Assembly (NCBI RefSeq): GCF_016405855.1
Contig: NZ_JAEFCA010000001.1
Coordinates: 904,107-968,106, forward strand
DNA length: 64,000 nt
Source: Flavobacterium sp. IB48
GTDB lineage: Bacteria > Bacteroidota > Bacteroidia > Flavobacteriales > Flavobacteriaceae
Direction: 5' to 3'
The notes beneath the pieces were generated by a model. That model made no database searches and was not told where the DNA came from. It saw only the letters and a program-made list of their open reading frames with translations. This document shows, one piece after another, positions 46,064 to 54,862 of the stretch. A program made the position numbers and the translations under genes. Numbering within the stretch: position 1 is the first letter of the stretch; every line of letters begins with the position of its first letter.

Positions 46064-46399
46064 ATGGCAACACAAAAATTCTATCTGGCTTTAGATCTAA
46101 AAGACGATGCAAATCTAATTGCAGAATACAAAGAACTGCATGAAAATGTATGGCCAGAAATTAAAAAAAGTATTCAAGATTCTGGAATCGAAGTTCTAGA
46201 TATCTACTGCACAGGAAATCGATTGTTTATGATTATCGAAGCTGATGCAGATTTTACTTTCGAAAAGAAAGACAAAGCCGACACAGCAAACGAAAAAGTT
46301 CAGGAATGGGAAGCTTTAATGTGGAAATTCCAGCAAGCTTTACCTTGGGCAAAACCTGGGCAAAAATGGATTTTAATGGATAAGATTTTTGGATTGTAA
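46064..46399 (+). CDS. L-rhamnose/L-fucose mutarotase (RhaM family)
   Basis: 111 aa, full RhaM-family length (ferredoxin-like fold). YKELHENVWPEI contains the catalytic His (H26 region), and MWKFQQALPWAKPGQKWILMDKIF is the family C-terminus, quoted in part. It interconverts anomers of 6-deoxyhexoses such as L-rhamnose or L-fucose. Its place at the end of the SDR-dehydratase-SDR-FAH group is the strongest hint that the pathway sugar is a 6-deoxyhexose. Cytoplasmic. Confidence 0.88.
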   Translation: MATQKFYLALDLKDDANLIAEYKELHENVWPEIKKSIQDSGIEVLDIYCTGNRLFMIIEADADFTFEKKDKADTANEKVQEWEALMWKFQQALPWAKPGQKWILMDKIFGL

Positions 46400-46420
46400 C
46401 ATTAACATTCAATAAATTTT

Positions 46421-46450
46421 TAAAAGACTGTCAATTGTGGCAGTCTTTTT
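46421..46450 (+). terminator. Terminator of the deoxy-sugar operon
   Basis: Eight-base-pair stem AAAGACTG/CAGTCTTT (46423-46430 with 46441-46448) followed by a long T-run. Confidence 0.8.
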
Positions 46451-46552
46451 TTTTAAACAATATCCAAGAAAAAGATTACTTTTTTAATGCTTGCAATTTA
46501 AATCCTTTTAATTATTTTAGCCCACAAAAAAACTAATCAATTAACCAAAAAA

Positions 46553-47155
46553 ATGAAAAAACTAATTATTGCATGCTTCTTTATTTCAGGAGCGATGTTT
46601 GCTCAGGACATTAATATTGTTCAAGGCAATTTTGACTTTTTAAAAGATCAAAAAGAAATCAATACCGTATTTGATTATAGTAATTTTACTATGATGAAGG
46701 AGAAAAAGTCTGAAGCGCAATACGTAAAAGAGCACAAAGCAGATTTAGATGAAAAGGCAAAAGGAAATGGAAATCTTTGGGAAAAAAGATGGATCGTGGC
46801 AAAAGATCAAATATGGACCCCAAAATTCTTAGAAATTGCAAACGTTTTTTTGACTAAGGAAAAGAAAGAATTAAACTTTCAAGAAGGATTAAATACTCCT
46901 TATACTTTAATTGTACAGGCAGTTTGGATTTATCCAGGTTGGGATGCTGGAATCATGAAACAGCCAGCAAAAGTAACAACCAATTTAAAGTTTGTTGAAA
47001 CGGCTAACAAATCAAATGTCTTGTTAGAAATTAACAGTGAAGAGGCTCCTGGAGATCAATGGGGAAGCAATTTTAATAATGAAACCCGAATTGGCGAAGG
47101 ATTTGCAAAAACTGCAAAAACAATGTCTAAACTTGTAAAAAAAGCATATAAATAA
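46553..47155 (+). CDS. Secreted protein of unknown function
   Basis: 200 aa. A clear Sec signal peptide (MKKLIIACFFISGAMFAQ, cleavage after AQ) and no membrane segment afterwards. The mature part is lysine- and aspartate-rich at first (EKKSEAQYVKEHKADLDEKAK), then has a tryptophan-rich middle (LWEKRWIVAKDQIWTP, VWIYPGWDAG) and probably beta strands. I do not recognise a family. It lies between two operons with its own terminator and no sign of linkage to the pigment genes. Confidence 0.75.
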   Translation: MKKLIIACFFISGAMFAQDINIVQGNFDFLKDQKEINTVFDYSNFTMMKEKKSEAQYVKEHKADLDEKAKGNGNLWEKRWIVAKDQIWTPKFLEIANVFLTKEKKELNFQEGLNTPYTLIVQAVWIYPGWDAGIMKQPAKVTTNLKFVETANKSNVLLEINSEEAPGDQWGSNFNNETRIGEGFAKTAKTMSKLVKKAYK

Positions 47156-47187
47156 AAACATATTCCTACATAGTGAATTGTTTTTCA

Positions 47188-47222
47188 ATAAAAAAAAGCC
47201 CTGATTATTCAGGGCTTTGTTC
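47188..47222. terminator. Bidirectional terminator
   Basis: Ten-base-pair stem AAAGCCCTGA/TCAGGGCTTT (47195-47204 with 47209-47218) with an A-run on the left and T-rich sequence on the right. It serves the secreted-protein gene and the convergent flavoenzyme gene; the stop codon of the latter lies inside the hairpin. Confidence 0.75.
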
Positions 47223-48455
47223 TTTTTGCATATTTAATAAATACGCCATATTAGCAATTACGTGATCATGTTTCTTGACAAACGAATTTTCTTCGTTCCA
47301 AACATAACCTGCTAAAACCGCACATATTTTTTCTTTTACTTCTGGATTTTCAGGTTGGTGGAAAAATAAAGTCTGTAAATTTCCCGTATACCATTCCTGA
47401 ACATAAGTCGTAAAAACAGCAATTCCACGTTTCATGTATTGCGTGAATTCCACTTCCCAATCAACAGGAATTCCTTGCGATTCTTTTAAATATAATTTTG
47501 CTGCCAGCATTCCCGATTCGGTTGCAAAAGCAACTCCCGAAGAGAAAACTGGATCTAAGAATTCTGAACTGTTTCCTGTCAAAGCAAAACCATCGCCATA
47601 CATTCTTTTTACCGCTCTTGAGTAATTTTCTAATTTAACAGGCTCAAATAAAAACTCTGTTCCAGCAAATCTTTTAATATAATAATCCGATTTCTGAATG
47701 GCGTTTCTCAAAGCCTCTGCATTGTCTTTATTTTCAGAAAGAGAATTAATAAAATCCGTCGGACCAACAACGCCTAAACTTGTATTTCCGTTAGAAAACG
47801 GAATAACCCATAGCCAAACTTCGGTTTCCAGAATATCAAAAGAAATTTGAGTTCCTTCTACACCTTCTTCTCTATTAATATCTTTAACATGCGTAAAAAT
47901 CGAAGAATGCGGATCTAGTTTTGAAGGCGTATCCAAATCTAAAAGTCTCGGCAAAACGCGTCCGTATCCGCTCGAGTCAATGATAAATTTAGCGTGAATT
48001 TCTTTTAGGTTTCCGTCTTTGTCTTTTACGATAGTTTTTGAATTTTTTCCTTCAAAAGAAACTTCCAAAACTTCAGTTTCAAATTCTAAATCAATTCCTT
48101 TTCTTATGACTTCTTGAGCCATTGTATTATCAAAATCAGCTCTTGGAACTTGCCAAGTCCAATCCCAGCCTTCGCCAAATTTTACACTAAAATCAAAATT
48201 GCAGATTTCTTCTCCTCTGATAAAACGAGCTCCTAATTTCTTTTCAAAGTTCATTGCATCTAGAGCTTCAAACAATTCTGCCTCAGCAAAATGATCCATT
48301 ACACGCGGAATAAGGCTTTCGCCTACTACAAGTCTTGGAAACTTTGTTTTTTCTACAACTTTAACCTTTACGTTGTTTTTATAAAGATAAGATGCCGAAA
48401 CACATCCAGATGGTCCTGCACCAATCACTAAAACATCAACAAACTCCTTTGTCAT
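47205..48455 (-). CDS. FAD-dependent oxidoreductase of the flavin halogenase family
   Basis: 416 aa. N-terminal FAD fold VIGAGPSGCVSASYL, then RLVVGESLIPRVMDHF and the motif EVWLWVIPF, which fits the WxWxIP signature of flavin-dependent halogenases. A second FAD motif GDGFALTGNSSEFLDPVFSSGVAFA is present, quoted in parts. Flexirubins are often chlorinated on the aryl ring, so halogenation of the pigment is the likely role; a monooxygenase of the same fold is the alternative. Divergent from the tyrosine ammonia-lyase gene, at the left border of the pigment cluster. Confidence 0.75.
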   Translation of the reverse strand: MTKEFVDVLVIGAGPSGCVSASYLYKNNVKVKVVEKTKFPRLVVGESLIPRVMDHFAEAELFEALDAMNFEKKLGARFIRGEEICNFDFSVKFGEGWDWTWQVPRADFDNTMAQEVIRKGIDLEFETEVLEVSFEGKNSKTIVKDKDGNLKEIHAKFIIDSSGYGRVLPRLLDLDTPSKLDPHSSIFTHVKDINREEGVEGTQISFDILETEVWLWVIPFSNGNTSLGVVGPTDFINSLSENKDNAEALRNAIQKSDYYIKRFAGTEFLFEPVKLENYSRAVKRMYGDGFALTGNSSEFLDPVFSSGVAFATESGMLAAKLYLKESQGIPVDWEVEFTQYMKRGIAVFTTYVQEWYTGNLQTLFFHQPENPEVKEKICAVLAGYVWNEENSFVKKHDHVIANMAYLLNMQKEQSPE

Positions 48456-48481
48456 ATTAGAATTATTATCATTAATTAACC

Positions 48482-48489
48482 TACATTTG
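48482..48489 (+). promoter_or_regulatory. Candidate -7 box before tyrosine ammonia-lyase
   Basis: TACATTTG, a full match to TAnnTTTG, 68 nt before the ATG in the 101-nt divergent gap. There is no clear -33 element. Confidence 0.4.
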
Positions 48490-48556
48490 CCATCATCAAA
48501 ATAACTACATTTATTTTGATAAATAAAATTAAATTAGCACAACCAAAATTGATTTG

Positions 48557-50077
48557 ATGAATACAATAAATGAATATTTAAGTTTAGCAGAATTTGAAGC
48601 CATAATATTCGGAAAAAGCAAAGTTGCTATTAGCGATGTGGTTTTAAATCGAGTAAACGAAAGTTTTAATTTCTTAAAAGAATTCTCAGGAAATAAAGTA
48701 ATATATGGTGTAAATACGGGGTTTGGTCCAATGGCTCAATATAGAATTAAAGAGTCTGATCAAATTCAATTGCAATATAATTTAATTAGAAGTCACTCTT
48801 CTGGAACAGGAAAACCTTTAAATGCAGAGTGCGCAAAAGCAGCAATTTTAGCTCGATTAAATACACTTTCTTTAGGAAATTCAGGAGTTCATTCTTCTGT
48901 TATTCATTTAATGGCAGAATTAATCAACAGAGATATTACGCCTTTAATTTTTGAACACGGTGGTGTTGGTGCCAGCGGTGACTTAGTACAATTATCACAT
49001 TTGGCTTTAGTATTAATTGGCGAAGGTGAAGTTTTTTATAAAGGAGATAGACGCGCAACTGCAGAAGTTTTCGAAATCGAAGGCTTAAAACCAATTCAGG
49101 TAGAAATTAGAGAAGGTTTGGCATTAATCAACGGAACTTCTGTAATGACAGGAATTGGAGTTGTAAATGTTCATTATGCTAAAAAATTATTAGACTGGTC
49201 ATTAAAAGCTTCTTGTGCGATTAACGAATTGGTTCAAGCTTATGATGATCATTTTTCAGAAGAATTAAACCAAACCAAACGTCATAAAGGACAACAGGAA
49301 GTTGCGGAAAGAATGAGACAAAATCTTTCTGACAGTACTTTGATCCGTAAAAGAGAAGATCATTTATATTCTGGCGAAAACACCGAAGAAATCTTCAAAG
49401 AAAAAGTTCAGGAATATTATTCATTAAGATGTGTTCCTCAAATTCTAGGACCAGTTTTAGAAACTATAAATAACGTTGCTTCTATTTTAGAAGACGAATT
49501 TAACTCAGCAAACGACAACCCTATTATAGACGTAAAAAACAAACACGTTTACCATGGTGGAAATTTCCACGGAGATTATATTTCGCTAGAAATGGATAAA
49601 CTGAAAATCGTTATTACAAAATTAACGATGCTGGCAGAACGTCAATTGAATTATTTATTGAATTCAAAAATCAACGAAATTCTTCCTCCATTCGTAAACT
49701 TAGGAACGTTAGGGTTTAATTTCGGAATGCAGGGCGTTCAGTTCGTTGCGACTTCAACAACTGCCGAAAACCAAATGTTATCTAATCCAATGTATGTGCA
49801 CAGTATCCCAAACAACAATGACAATCAAGACATTGTAAGTATGGGAACAAATGCTGCGGTTATTACATCAAAAGTAATTGAAAACTCATTTGAAGTTTTA
49901 GCGATCGAATTAATCACAATTGTTCAGGCAATTGATTATTTGAAACAAAAAGATCAAATTTCGTCTACAACTAAAAAATGGTACGACGATATCAGAAATA
50001 TAATTCCAGAATTTAAGGAAGACCAAGTTATGTATCCTTTTGTTCAAAAAGTAAAAGATTATTTGATAAACAGTTAA
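48557..50077 (+). CDS. Tyrosine ammonia-lyase
   Basis: 506 aa from the ATG at 48557; a TTG three bases before it is not needed. HAL/PAL/TAL family. The MIO prosthetic group forms from A139-S140-G141 (GGVGASGDL). His80 in NLIRSHSSGTG marks tyrosine rather than phenylalanine preference. Tyr50-Gly51 (VIYGVNTGFG) and NDNQDIVSMG complete the active site. The product, p-coumarate, is the starter of the flexirubin aryl polyene. From memory the sequence is very close to the biochemically known F. johnsoniae TAL. First plus-strand gene of the pigment cluster. Confidence 0.95.
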   Translation: MNTINEYLSLAEFEAIIFGKSKVAISDVVLNRVNESFNFLKEFSGNKVIYGVNTGFGPMAQYRIKESDQIQLQYNLIRSHSSGTGKPLNAECAKAAILARLNTLSLGNSGVHSSVIHLMAELINRDITPLIFEHGGVGASGDLVQLSHLALVLIGEGEVFYKGDRRATAEVFEIEGLKPIQVEIREGLALINGTSVMTGIGVVNVHYAKKLLDWSLKASCAINELVQAYDDHFSEELNQTKRHKGQQEVAERMRQNLSDSTLIRKREDHLYSGENTEEIFKEKVQEYYSLRCVPQILGPVLETINNVASILEDEFNSANDNPIIDVKNKHVYHGGNFHGDYISLEMDKLKIVITKLTMLAERQLNYLLNSKINEILPPFVNLGTLGFNFGMQGVQFVATSTTAENQMLSNPMYVHSIPNNNDNQDIVSMGTNAAVITSKVIENSFEVLAIELITIVQAIDYLKQKDQISSTTKKWYDDIRNIIPEFKEDQVMYPFVQKVKDYLINS

Positions 50078-50117
50078 AAATCTTTATTTTACAGTATTAA
50101 TATTGAATCTTAAAATC

Positions 50118-51341
50118 ATGAAAAAGTCACTTGTTTTTTTATTGCTAAGCTGCATTCAATTTGTTAATAGTCAAGAATTAGCATTAGTTAAGAAAAATTC
50201 TAAAATTGGATATCTGTCTAAAGACGGATCTTTTAAAATCGAACCTCAATATAAATCTGCTAAAAGTTTTTCTGAAGGATTGGCTGCTGTAGAAAATGGC
50301 GGAAAATGGGGATTTATAGACACAAAAGGAACTTGGGTAATCCCTGCTGATTTTAAAGACGCTAAAGATTTTAACAGCGGAATTGCAGTTGTACAAAAAG
50401 ACAAAGACTGGGTTTACATTAATACAAAGGGAGAAATTCAAAAAGGACCAACTACTGACAAAGTATTTGATTTTAATGACGGCGTTGCTTTCTTCAGACA
50501 AAACAATAAAGTGGGGTTAATCAACAACAAAATGGCTGTCGTTTTAGAACCAAAATACGATCAGATCAAGCCTTTTGAAAATGGTTACGCAAGAGTGGAA
50601 CTAAACAAAAACTGGGGAATTATTGATACTAACGGAAAAGAATTGGTTGAACCAGTTTATGCCGAAGTTGGAAATTATTTTAAAGGAACAACTTGGGCTA
50701 AAAAAGACAAAACTTTCGGATTGGTAAGCAGCGGAAAATTTATTCCAGTTGACGGAGCTGAAAAAATCTGGGATTTTGAAACTCAAGATTTGACGTTCGC
50801 TAAGAAAAATGGAAAAATTGGATACATTGATTTAAAGGGAAATTGGGCAATTCTTCCTATTTATGATAAAGGAAAAGCATTCTCAAAAAATCTAGCTCCT
50901 GTTCTTGTTGGAAAAAAATGGGGATTCATTAATCCAGAAGGAAAATTTGTTATTGAACCAACTTACAACGATGCAGAAGTTTTTAGCACAAACGGACTCG
51001 CCCCAGTAAAAGAAAGTAACTGGGGATTCATAAATGAATCTGGAAAACTGGTAATTCCAACTCAATATGGTATCACAACAAATGCCATTATTGCGATGTT
51101 TACACAACAAGATAAAGGATTTATTGGCGGTGTTGCACGAGTAAAAAACGAAGGAAAATGGGGATTTCTTAAACCTGACGGAACAGTTTTGGCTAACCAA
51201 TGGTTTGAAAATGCTGAATTGTTTTCTAAAAGTGCAGAAAAACCTCAGCCTGCAGCTGCTCCCGTAGAAAAACCAAAAGAAGAAACTAAACCGGCAACAA
51301 AAAAGCCAACAGCAAAACCAGCAGCGAAAAAAAAGAAATAA
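50118..51341 (+). CDS. WG-repeat secreted protein
   Basis: 407 aa from the ATG at 50118 (MKKSLVFLLLSCIQFVNSQ, a signal peptide); a TTG at 50103 is a weaker start. Residues 20-380 are about eight to nine WG repeats, each with a core such as GKWGFIDTKGTWVIPADF, NWGIIDTNGKELVEP, KWGFINPEGKFVIEP. The end is a low-complexity Pro/Ala/Lys tail (KPTAKPAAKKKK). WG repeats form beta structures of poorly known function, probably protein binding. It sits between the ammonia-lyase and the ketoreductase of the pigment cluster; a role in the pigment pathway is not evident. Confidence 0.85.
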   Translation: MKKSLVFLLLSCIQFVNSQELALVKKNSKIGYLSKDGSFKIEPQYKSAKSFSEGLAAVENGGKWGFIDTKGTWVIPADFKDAKDFNSGIAVVQKDKDWVYINTKGEIQKGPTTDKVFDFNDGVAFFRQNNKVGLINNKMAVVLEPKYDQIKPFENGYARVELNKNWGIIDTNGKELVEPVYAEVGNYFKGTTWAKKDKTFGLVSSGKFIPVDGAEKIWDFETQDLTFAKKNGKIGYIDLKGNWAILPIYDKGKAFSKNLAPVLVGKKWGFINPEGKFVIEPTYNDAEVFSTNGLAPVKESNWGFINESGKLVIPTQYGITTNAIIAMFTQQDKGFIGGVARVKNEGKWGFLKPDGTVLANQWFENAELFSKSAEKPQPAAAPVEKPKEETKPATKKPTAKPAAKKKK

Positions 51342-51370
51342 TATTTATCTCCAAATAAATTAGACATTTG

Positions 51371-51410
51371 CATCAATGAAACCGCTTTATAGAATGCGGT
51401 TTCATTGATG
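51371..51410 (+). promoter_or_regulatory. Perfect hairpin with possible alternative pairing to the next start codon
   Basis: Fifteen-base-pair perfect stem (51371-51385 with 51396-51410), 10-nt loop, no U-tract. The left arm begins CATCAATGAAA, and the same 11 bases recur at 51431-51441 covering the ATG of the next gene. The right arm could therefore pair with either copy. Confidence 0.55.
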
Positions 51411-51435
51411 ACGAATAAAAATAAACCCTACATCA

Positions 51436-52167
51436 ATGAAATGTGTATTAGTAACAGGCGGTTCGAGAGGAATTGGAAGTGCGATTTGTAAAAAACTAGC
51501 CGTAGAATCCGATTATCATATTCTGATTAATTATCATTCGAATAAAACAGCTGCCGAAGAAACATTACAAGAAGTGCAAAAATTAGGTGCAACAGGAGAA
51601 ATCTTAGGTTTTGATGTTTCTAATTTTGAAAACGTACAAAATGTTTTAACTGCTTGGCAGGAAGCAAATCCTGAAAAATTGGTTGAAGCAATTGTAAACA
51701 ATGCTGGAATCACAAAAGATGGTCTTTTTATGTGGATGACTCCAGAAGACTGGAACGGTGTTATGAATACGAGTGTAAACGGTTTCTTTAATGTTACACA
51801 GTTTTTTATTCAAAAAATGTTACGCAATAAATACGGCCGAATCGTAAATATGGTTTCTGTTTCTGGAGTAAAAGGAACTGCAGGACAAACCAATTATTCG
51901 GCTGCAAAAGGTGCAATTGTGGCAGCAACCAAAGCTCTAGCACAGGAAGTTGCCAAAAGAAACATTACTGTAAATGCTGTCGCTCCAGGTTTCATTAGAA
52001 CCGATATGACAAGTCAGCTGGACGAAAAAGAATTGTTGAAGCTAATTCCGGTAAACCGTTTTGGCGAAGCCGAAGAAGTAGCAGATTTGGTAAGCTTTTT
52101 GATTTCTAAAAAAGCAAGCTATATTACAGGAGAAATTATCAACATAAATGGCGGAATATATTCTTAA
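51436..52167 (+). CDS. 3-oxoacyl-ACP reductase (FabG-like SDR)
   Basis: 243 aa, SDR: cofactor motif TGGSRGIGS, NNAG at 88-91, catalytic Ser141/Ser143, Tyr154 and Lys158 in GQTNYSAAKGA, and IRTDM and GEIININGG at the end. It should reduce the beta-keto group of ACP-bound polyene intermediates using NADPH. The gene lies in the pigment cluster before a ketosynthase and an ACP. The start codon overlaps the repeated CATCAATGAAA motif of the upstream hairpin. Confidence 0.88.
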   Translation: MKCVLVTGGSRGIGSAICKKLAVESDYHILINYHSNKTAAEETLQEVQKLGATGEILGFDVSNFENVQNVLTAWQEANPEKLVEAIVNNAGITKDGLFMWMTPEDWNGVMNTSVNGFFNVTQFFIQKMLRNKYGRIVNMVSVSGVKGTAGQTNYSAAKGAIVAATKALAQEVAKRNITVNAVAPGFIRTDMTSQLDEKELLKLIPVNRFGEAEEVADLVSFLISKKASYITGEIININGGIYS

Positions 52168-52194
52168 AGAATACTATGTTTGCGAGATTATTTT

Positions 52195-52300
52195 AAGATT
52201 TTTATACATAGAAAATTGCTCGCAAAGACACCGAGTCGCAAAGTTTAAGCAAAAAGACTTTAAAAAAACTTAGTGCCTTAGTGCCTTTGCGGCAAGATTA
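52195..52300. repeat. Intergenic 'CGCAAAG' palindromic repeat
   Basis: Arms around TCGCAAAGACACCGAG and the later TTAGTGCCTTTGCGGC. Same type as the fragment at about 1789. It fills the gap between the reductase and the ketosynthase. Confidence 0.55.
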
Positions 52301-52342
52301 AAAAATTACACTTTAAGGATAAAAAATTACTTTTGAAAGACG

Positions 52343-53578
52343 ATGAATAGACGAGTTGTAATTACTGGAATGGGAATTTATTCTTGTATCGGAACTTCTT
52401 TGGACGAAGTAAAAGATTCGTTATACGAAGGAAAATCTGGTATTCAGTTTGATTCTGAAAGAAAAGAATTTGGTTTCCAGTCGGCCTTAACAGGAATGGT
52501 TCCGAAAGCCGATCTTAAAAATTTATTGACGCGAAGACAACGTATGAGCATCGGTGAAGAAACCGAGTATGCTTATATGGCAACTATAGAAGCATTAAAA
52601 AATGCGAACATTGATGATGCCTTTTTTGACGAACACGAAGTAGGCATCATGTACGGAAATGACAGCGTTTCTAAAGCAATCATTGACGCAACAGACATTG
52701 TACGCGAGAAAAAAGACACTGCCTTAATTGGTTCTGGTGCTATTTTTAAGTCGATGAATTCTACGGTAACGATGAATCTTTCGACGATTTTTAAACTTCG
52801 CGGAATCAATCTTACGGTAAGTGCGGCTTGTGCCAGCGGTTCTCACTCAATTGGTTTGGCTTATTTTTTAATCAAAAGCGGTTTTCAAGATATTGTCATT
52901 ACTGGCGGAGCACAGGAAATCAACAAATATGCGATGAGCAGTTTTGATGGATTAGGTGTTTTTTCTAACAGAGAAGGCGATCCAACAAAAGCTTCAAGAC
53001 CTTTTGATATGGGTCGCGACGGATTAATTCCAAGTGGTGGTGGAGCAACTTTAATTCTAGAAAGCTACGAATCTGCAATTGCTCGCGGTGCCAATATCAT
53101 AGCAGAAATTGGCGGTTACGGATTTTCTTCAAACGGAGGGCACATTTCAACTCCAAACGTAGAAGGACCAGCAACAGCAATGAAGCGTGCACTTGACGAT
53201 GCAAAATTAGAAGCTTCAGATATTGAATATATAAATGCTCATGCAACCTCAACACCTGTTGGAGATGCCAATGAAGCAAAAGCTATTTTTGAAGTTTTTG
53301 GAGAAAAAAATCCTCCGGTAAGTTCTACAAAATCCATGACAGGCCACGAATGCTGGATGGCGGGAGCTAGCGAAATCATTTATTCTATCTTAATGATGCA
53401 GCACGATTTTATCGCGCCAAACATCAATTTGGAAAACCCAGATGAAGATGCGTCAAAATTAAATTTAGTTAAAACTACGTTAAACAAAAAATTTGACATA
53501 TTTTTGTCCAATTCTTTCGGTTTCGGAGGAACCAACTCTGCGTTGGTGGTTAAAAAGTTTAAATTGAACAATGAATAA
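52343..53578 (+). CDS. Beta-ketoacyl-ACP synthase (FabF-like)
   Basis: 411 aa, thiolase fold. Catalytic triad Cys163 (VSAACASGSHS), His300 (INAHATSTPVGD) and His335 (KSMTGHECWMAG). N-terminal VVITGMGIYSCIG and C-terminal NSFGFGGTNSALVV are typical of FabF/KAS II. The residues after the second His (ECWMAG instead of the usual LLGAAG) mark it as a specialised synthase, as in aryl polyene clusters. It should elongate the coumaroyl starter with malonyl-ACP. Its stop overlaps the ACP start by 8 nt. Confidence 0.92.
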   Translation: MNRRVVITGMGIYSCIGTSLDEVKDSLYEGKSGIQFDSERKEFGFQSALTGMVPKADLKNLLTRRQRMSIGEETEYAYMATIEALKNANIDDAFFDEHEVGIMYGNDSVSKAIIDATDIVREKKDTALIGSGAIFKSMNSTVTMNLSTIFKLRGINLTVSAACASGSHSIGLAYFLIKSGFQDIVITGGAQEINKYAMSSFDGLGVFSNREGDPTKASRPFDMGRDGLIPSGGGATLILESYESAIARGANIIAEIGGYGFSSNGGHISTPNVEGPATAMKRALDDAKLEASDIEYINAHATSTPVGDANEAKAIFEVFGEKNPPVSSTKSMTGHECWMAGASEIIYSILMMQHDFIAPNINLENPDEDASKLNLVKTTLNKKFDIFLSNSFGFGGTNSALVVKKFKLNNE

Positions 53579-53825
53579 AGAAGAGATTATAGCAAAAATT
53601 AATGGTTTTTTAGTTGATGAATTTGAAGTTGATAATGACGACATTGAACCAAATGCTAATTTAAAAGATACACTTGGGTTAGACAGTCTGGATTATGTTG
53701 ACTTAGTCGTTTCAATAGAGGCAAACTTTGGTGTAAAACTAGTTGAAGCAGATTTTGTTGGAATTTCTGATTTTCAAAGTTTTTATGACTTAATCGAAAC
53801 TAAAATCAAAGCCAAATCAGCTTAA
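53571..53825 (+). CDS. Acyl carrier protein
   Basis: 84 aa, acidic helical bundle. The phosphopantetheine-bearing serine is S39 in LGLDSLDYVDLV. It overlaps the preceding ketosynthase by 8 nt and is followed, after the TAA, directly by the acyltransferase ATG, so the three are translationally coupled. It is the dedicated carrier for polyene or dialkylresorcinol chains rather than the primary fatty-acid ACP, judging from context. Confidence 0.93.
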   Translation: MNKEEIIAKINGFLVDEFEVDNDDIEPNANLKDTLGLDSLDYVDLVVSIEANFGVKLVEADFVGISDFQSFYDLIETKIKAKSA

Positions 53826-54725
53826 ATGAGTCAATGGGATGGTAAATCCAAAGGAACTGTTTTAGGCTATAAAATATTCGTTTTTTTAATTCAAAAAGCG
53901 GGTGTCAAAGCTGCCTATGTCTTACTTTATTTTGTTGCTTCCTATTATTTTTTATTTCTAAGAAAAAGCAACAAAGCCATTTTCTATTATTTTAAAGAAA
54001 GACTTCAATACTCCTATTTCAAATCCAAAAAAATGGTTTTCAAAAGCTATTATACTTTTGGACAAACAATTATTGATAAGGTTTCCATTTCTGCAGGAAT
54101 GCGAAACAAATTTACCTATGAATTTGATGGAATAGAAACACTAAAAAAATTACTTGCCGAGAAAAAAGGCGGTGTTTTAATTAGCGCTCATGTTGGTAAT
54201 TTTGAAATTGCAGAACATTTTCTGGGAGACATTGACCTTAATTTCCAGATAAATTTAGTGACGACAGATTTAGAACATTCTGCCATTAAAAATTATCTAG
54301 AAAGCGTTTCTCAAAAACCAACCGTAAAATTTATTATCATCAAAGAAGATCTCTCTCATATTTTTGAGATCAATGCCGCTTTGGCCAATAACGAATTAAT
54401 CTGTTTTACGGGAGATCGTTATTTTGAAGGAACAAAATCGCTTTCTGAAACACTTTTGGGCAAAGAAGCCAATTTTCCTGCAGGTCCATTTTTAATTGCT
54501 TCGCGATTAAAAGTTCCAGTAGTTTTTGTTTACGTAATGAAAGAACCAAATCTTCATTATCATTTGTACGCAAGAGAAGCCGAAGTAAAACATCGTGATG
54601 AAAAAGCGCTTTTGAAAGAATATGTAAAAAGCGTAGAAAGCATTCTGCATCGATACCCTTTACAATGGTTCAATTATTTTGATTTTTGGAACCAGTTAGA
54701 AAACAAAAATTCATTGCCAAAATAA
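53826..54725 (+). CDS. LpxL/HtrB-like lysophospholipid acyltransferase
   Basis: 299 aa. One N-terminal hydrophobic segment (about 25-48, AAYVLLYFVASYYFLFL), then the acyltransferase domain with the HX4E motif in ISAHVGNFEIAEH and a later DRYFEGTKSLSETLLG and FPAGPFLIASRL. Relatives acylate lipid A; members in aryl polyene and flexirubin clusters are thought to transfer the polyene acyl chain from ACP to a lipid or resorcinol acceptor. It directly follows the ACP. Inner-membrane bound, active site facing the cytoplasm. Confidence 0.85.
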   Translation: MSQWDGKSKGTVLGYKIFVFLIQKAGVKAAYVLLYFVASYYFLFLRKSNKAIFYYFKERLQYSYFKSKKMVFKSYYTFGQTIIDKVSISAGMRNKFTYEFDGIETLKKLLAEKKGGVLISAHVGNFEIAEHFLGDIDLNFQINLVTTDLEHSAIKNYLESVSQKPTVKFIIIKEDLSHIFEINAALANNELICFTGDRYFEGTKSLSETLLGKEANFPAGPFLIASRLKVPVVFVYVMKEPNLHYHLYAREAEVKHRDEKALLKEYVKSVESILHRYPLQWFNYFDFWNQLENKNSLPK

Positions 54726-54862
54726 CACCGAATAAACTCTTTTAACTTCATTTTTTTTGAATAAATCAAAAATTTAGGAATTCTAGGCCATTCGCAGGAA
54801 TAAGAAAATTCGTTTAAATAAATTTACTTATTTTTGCTGACCACCAAAGCCAAAAAACCTAA

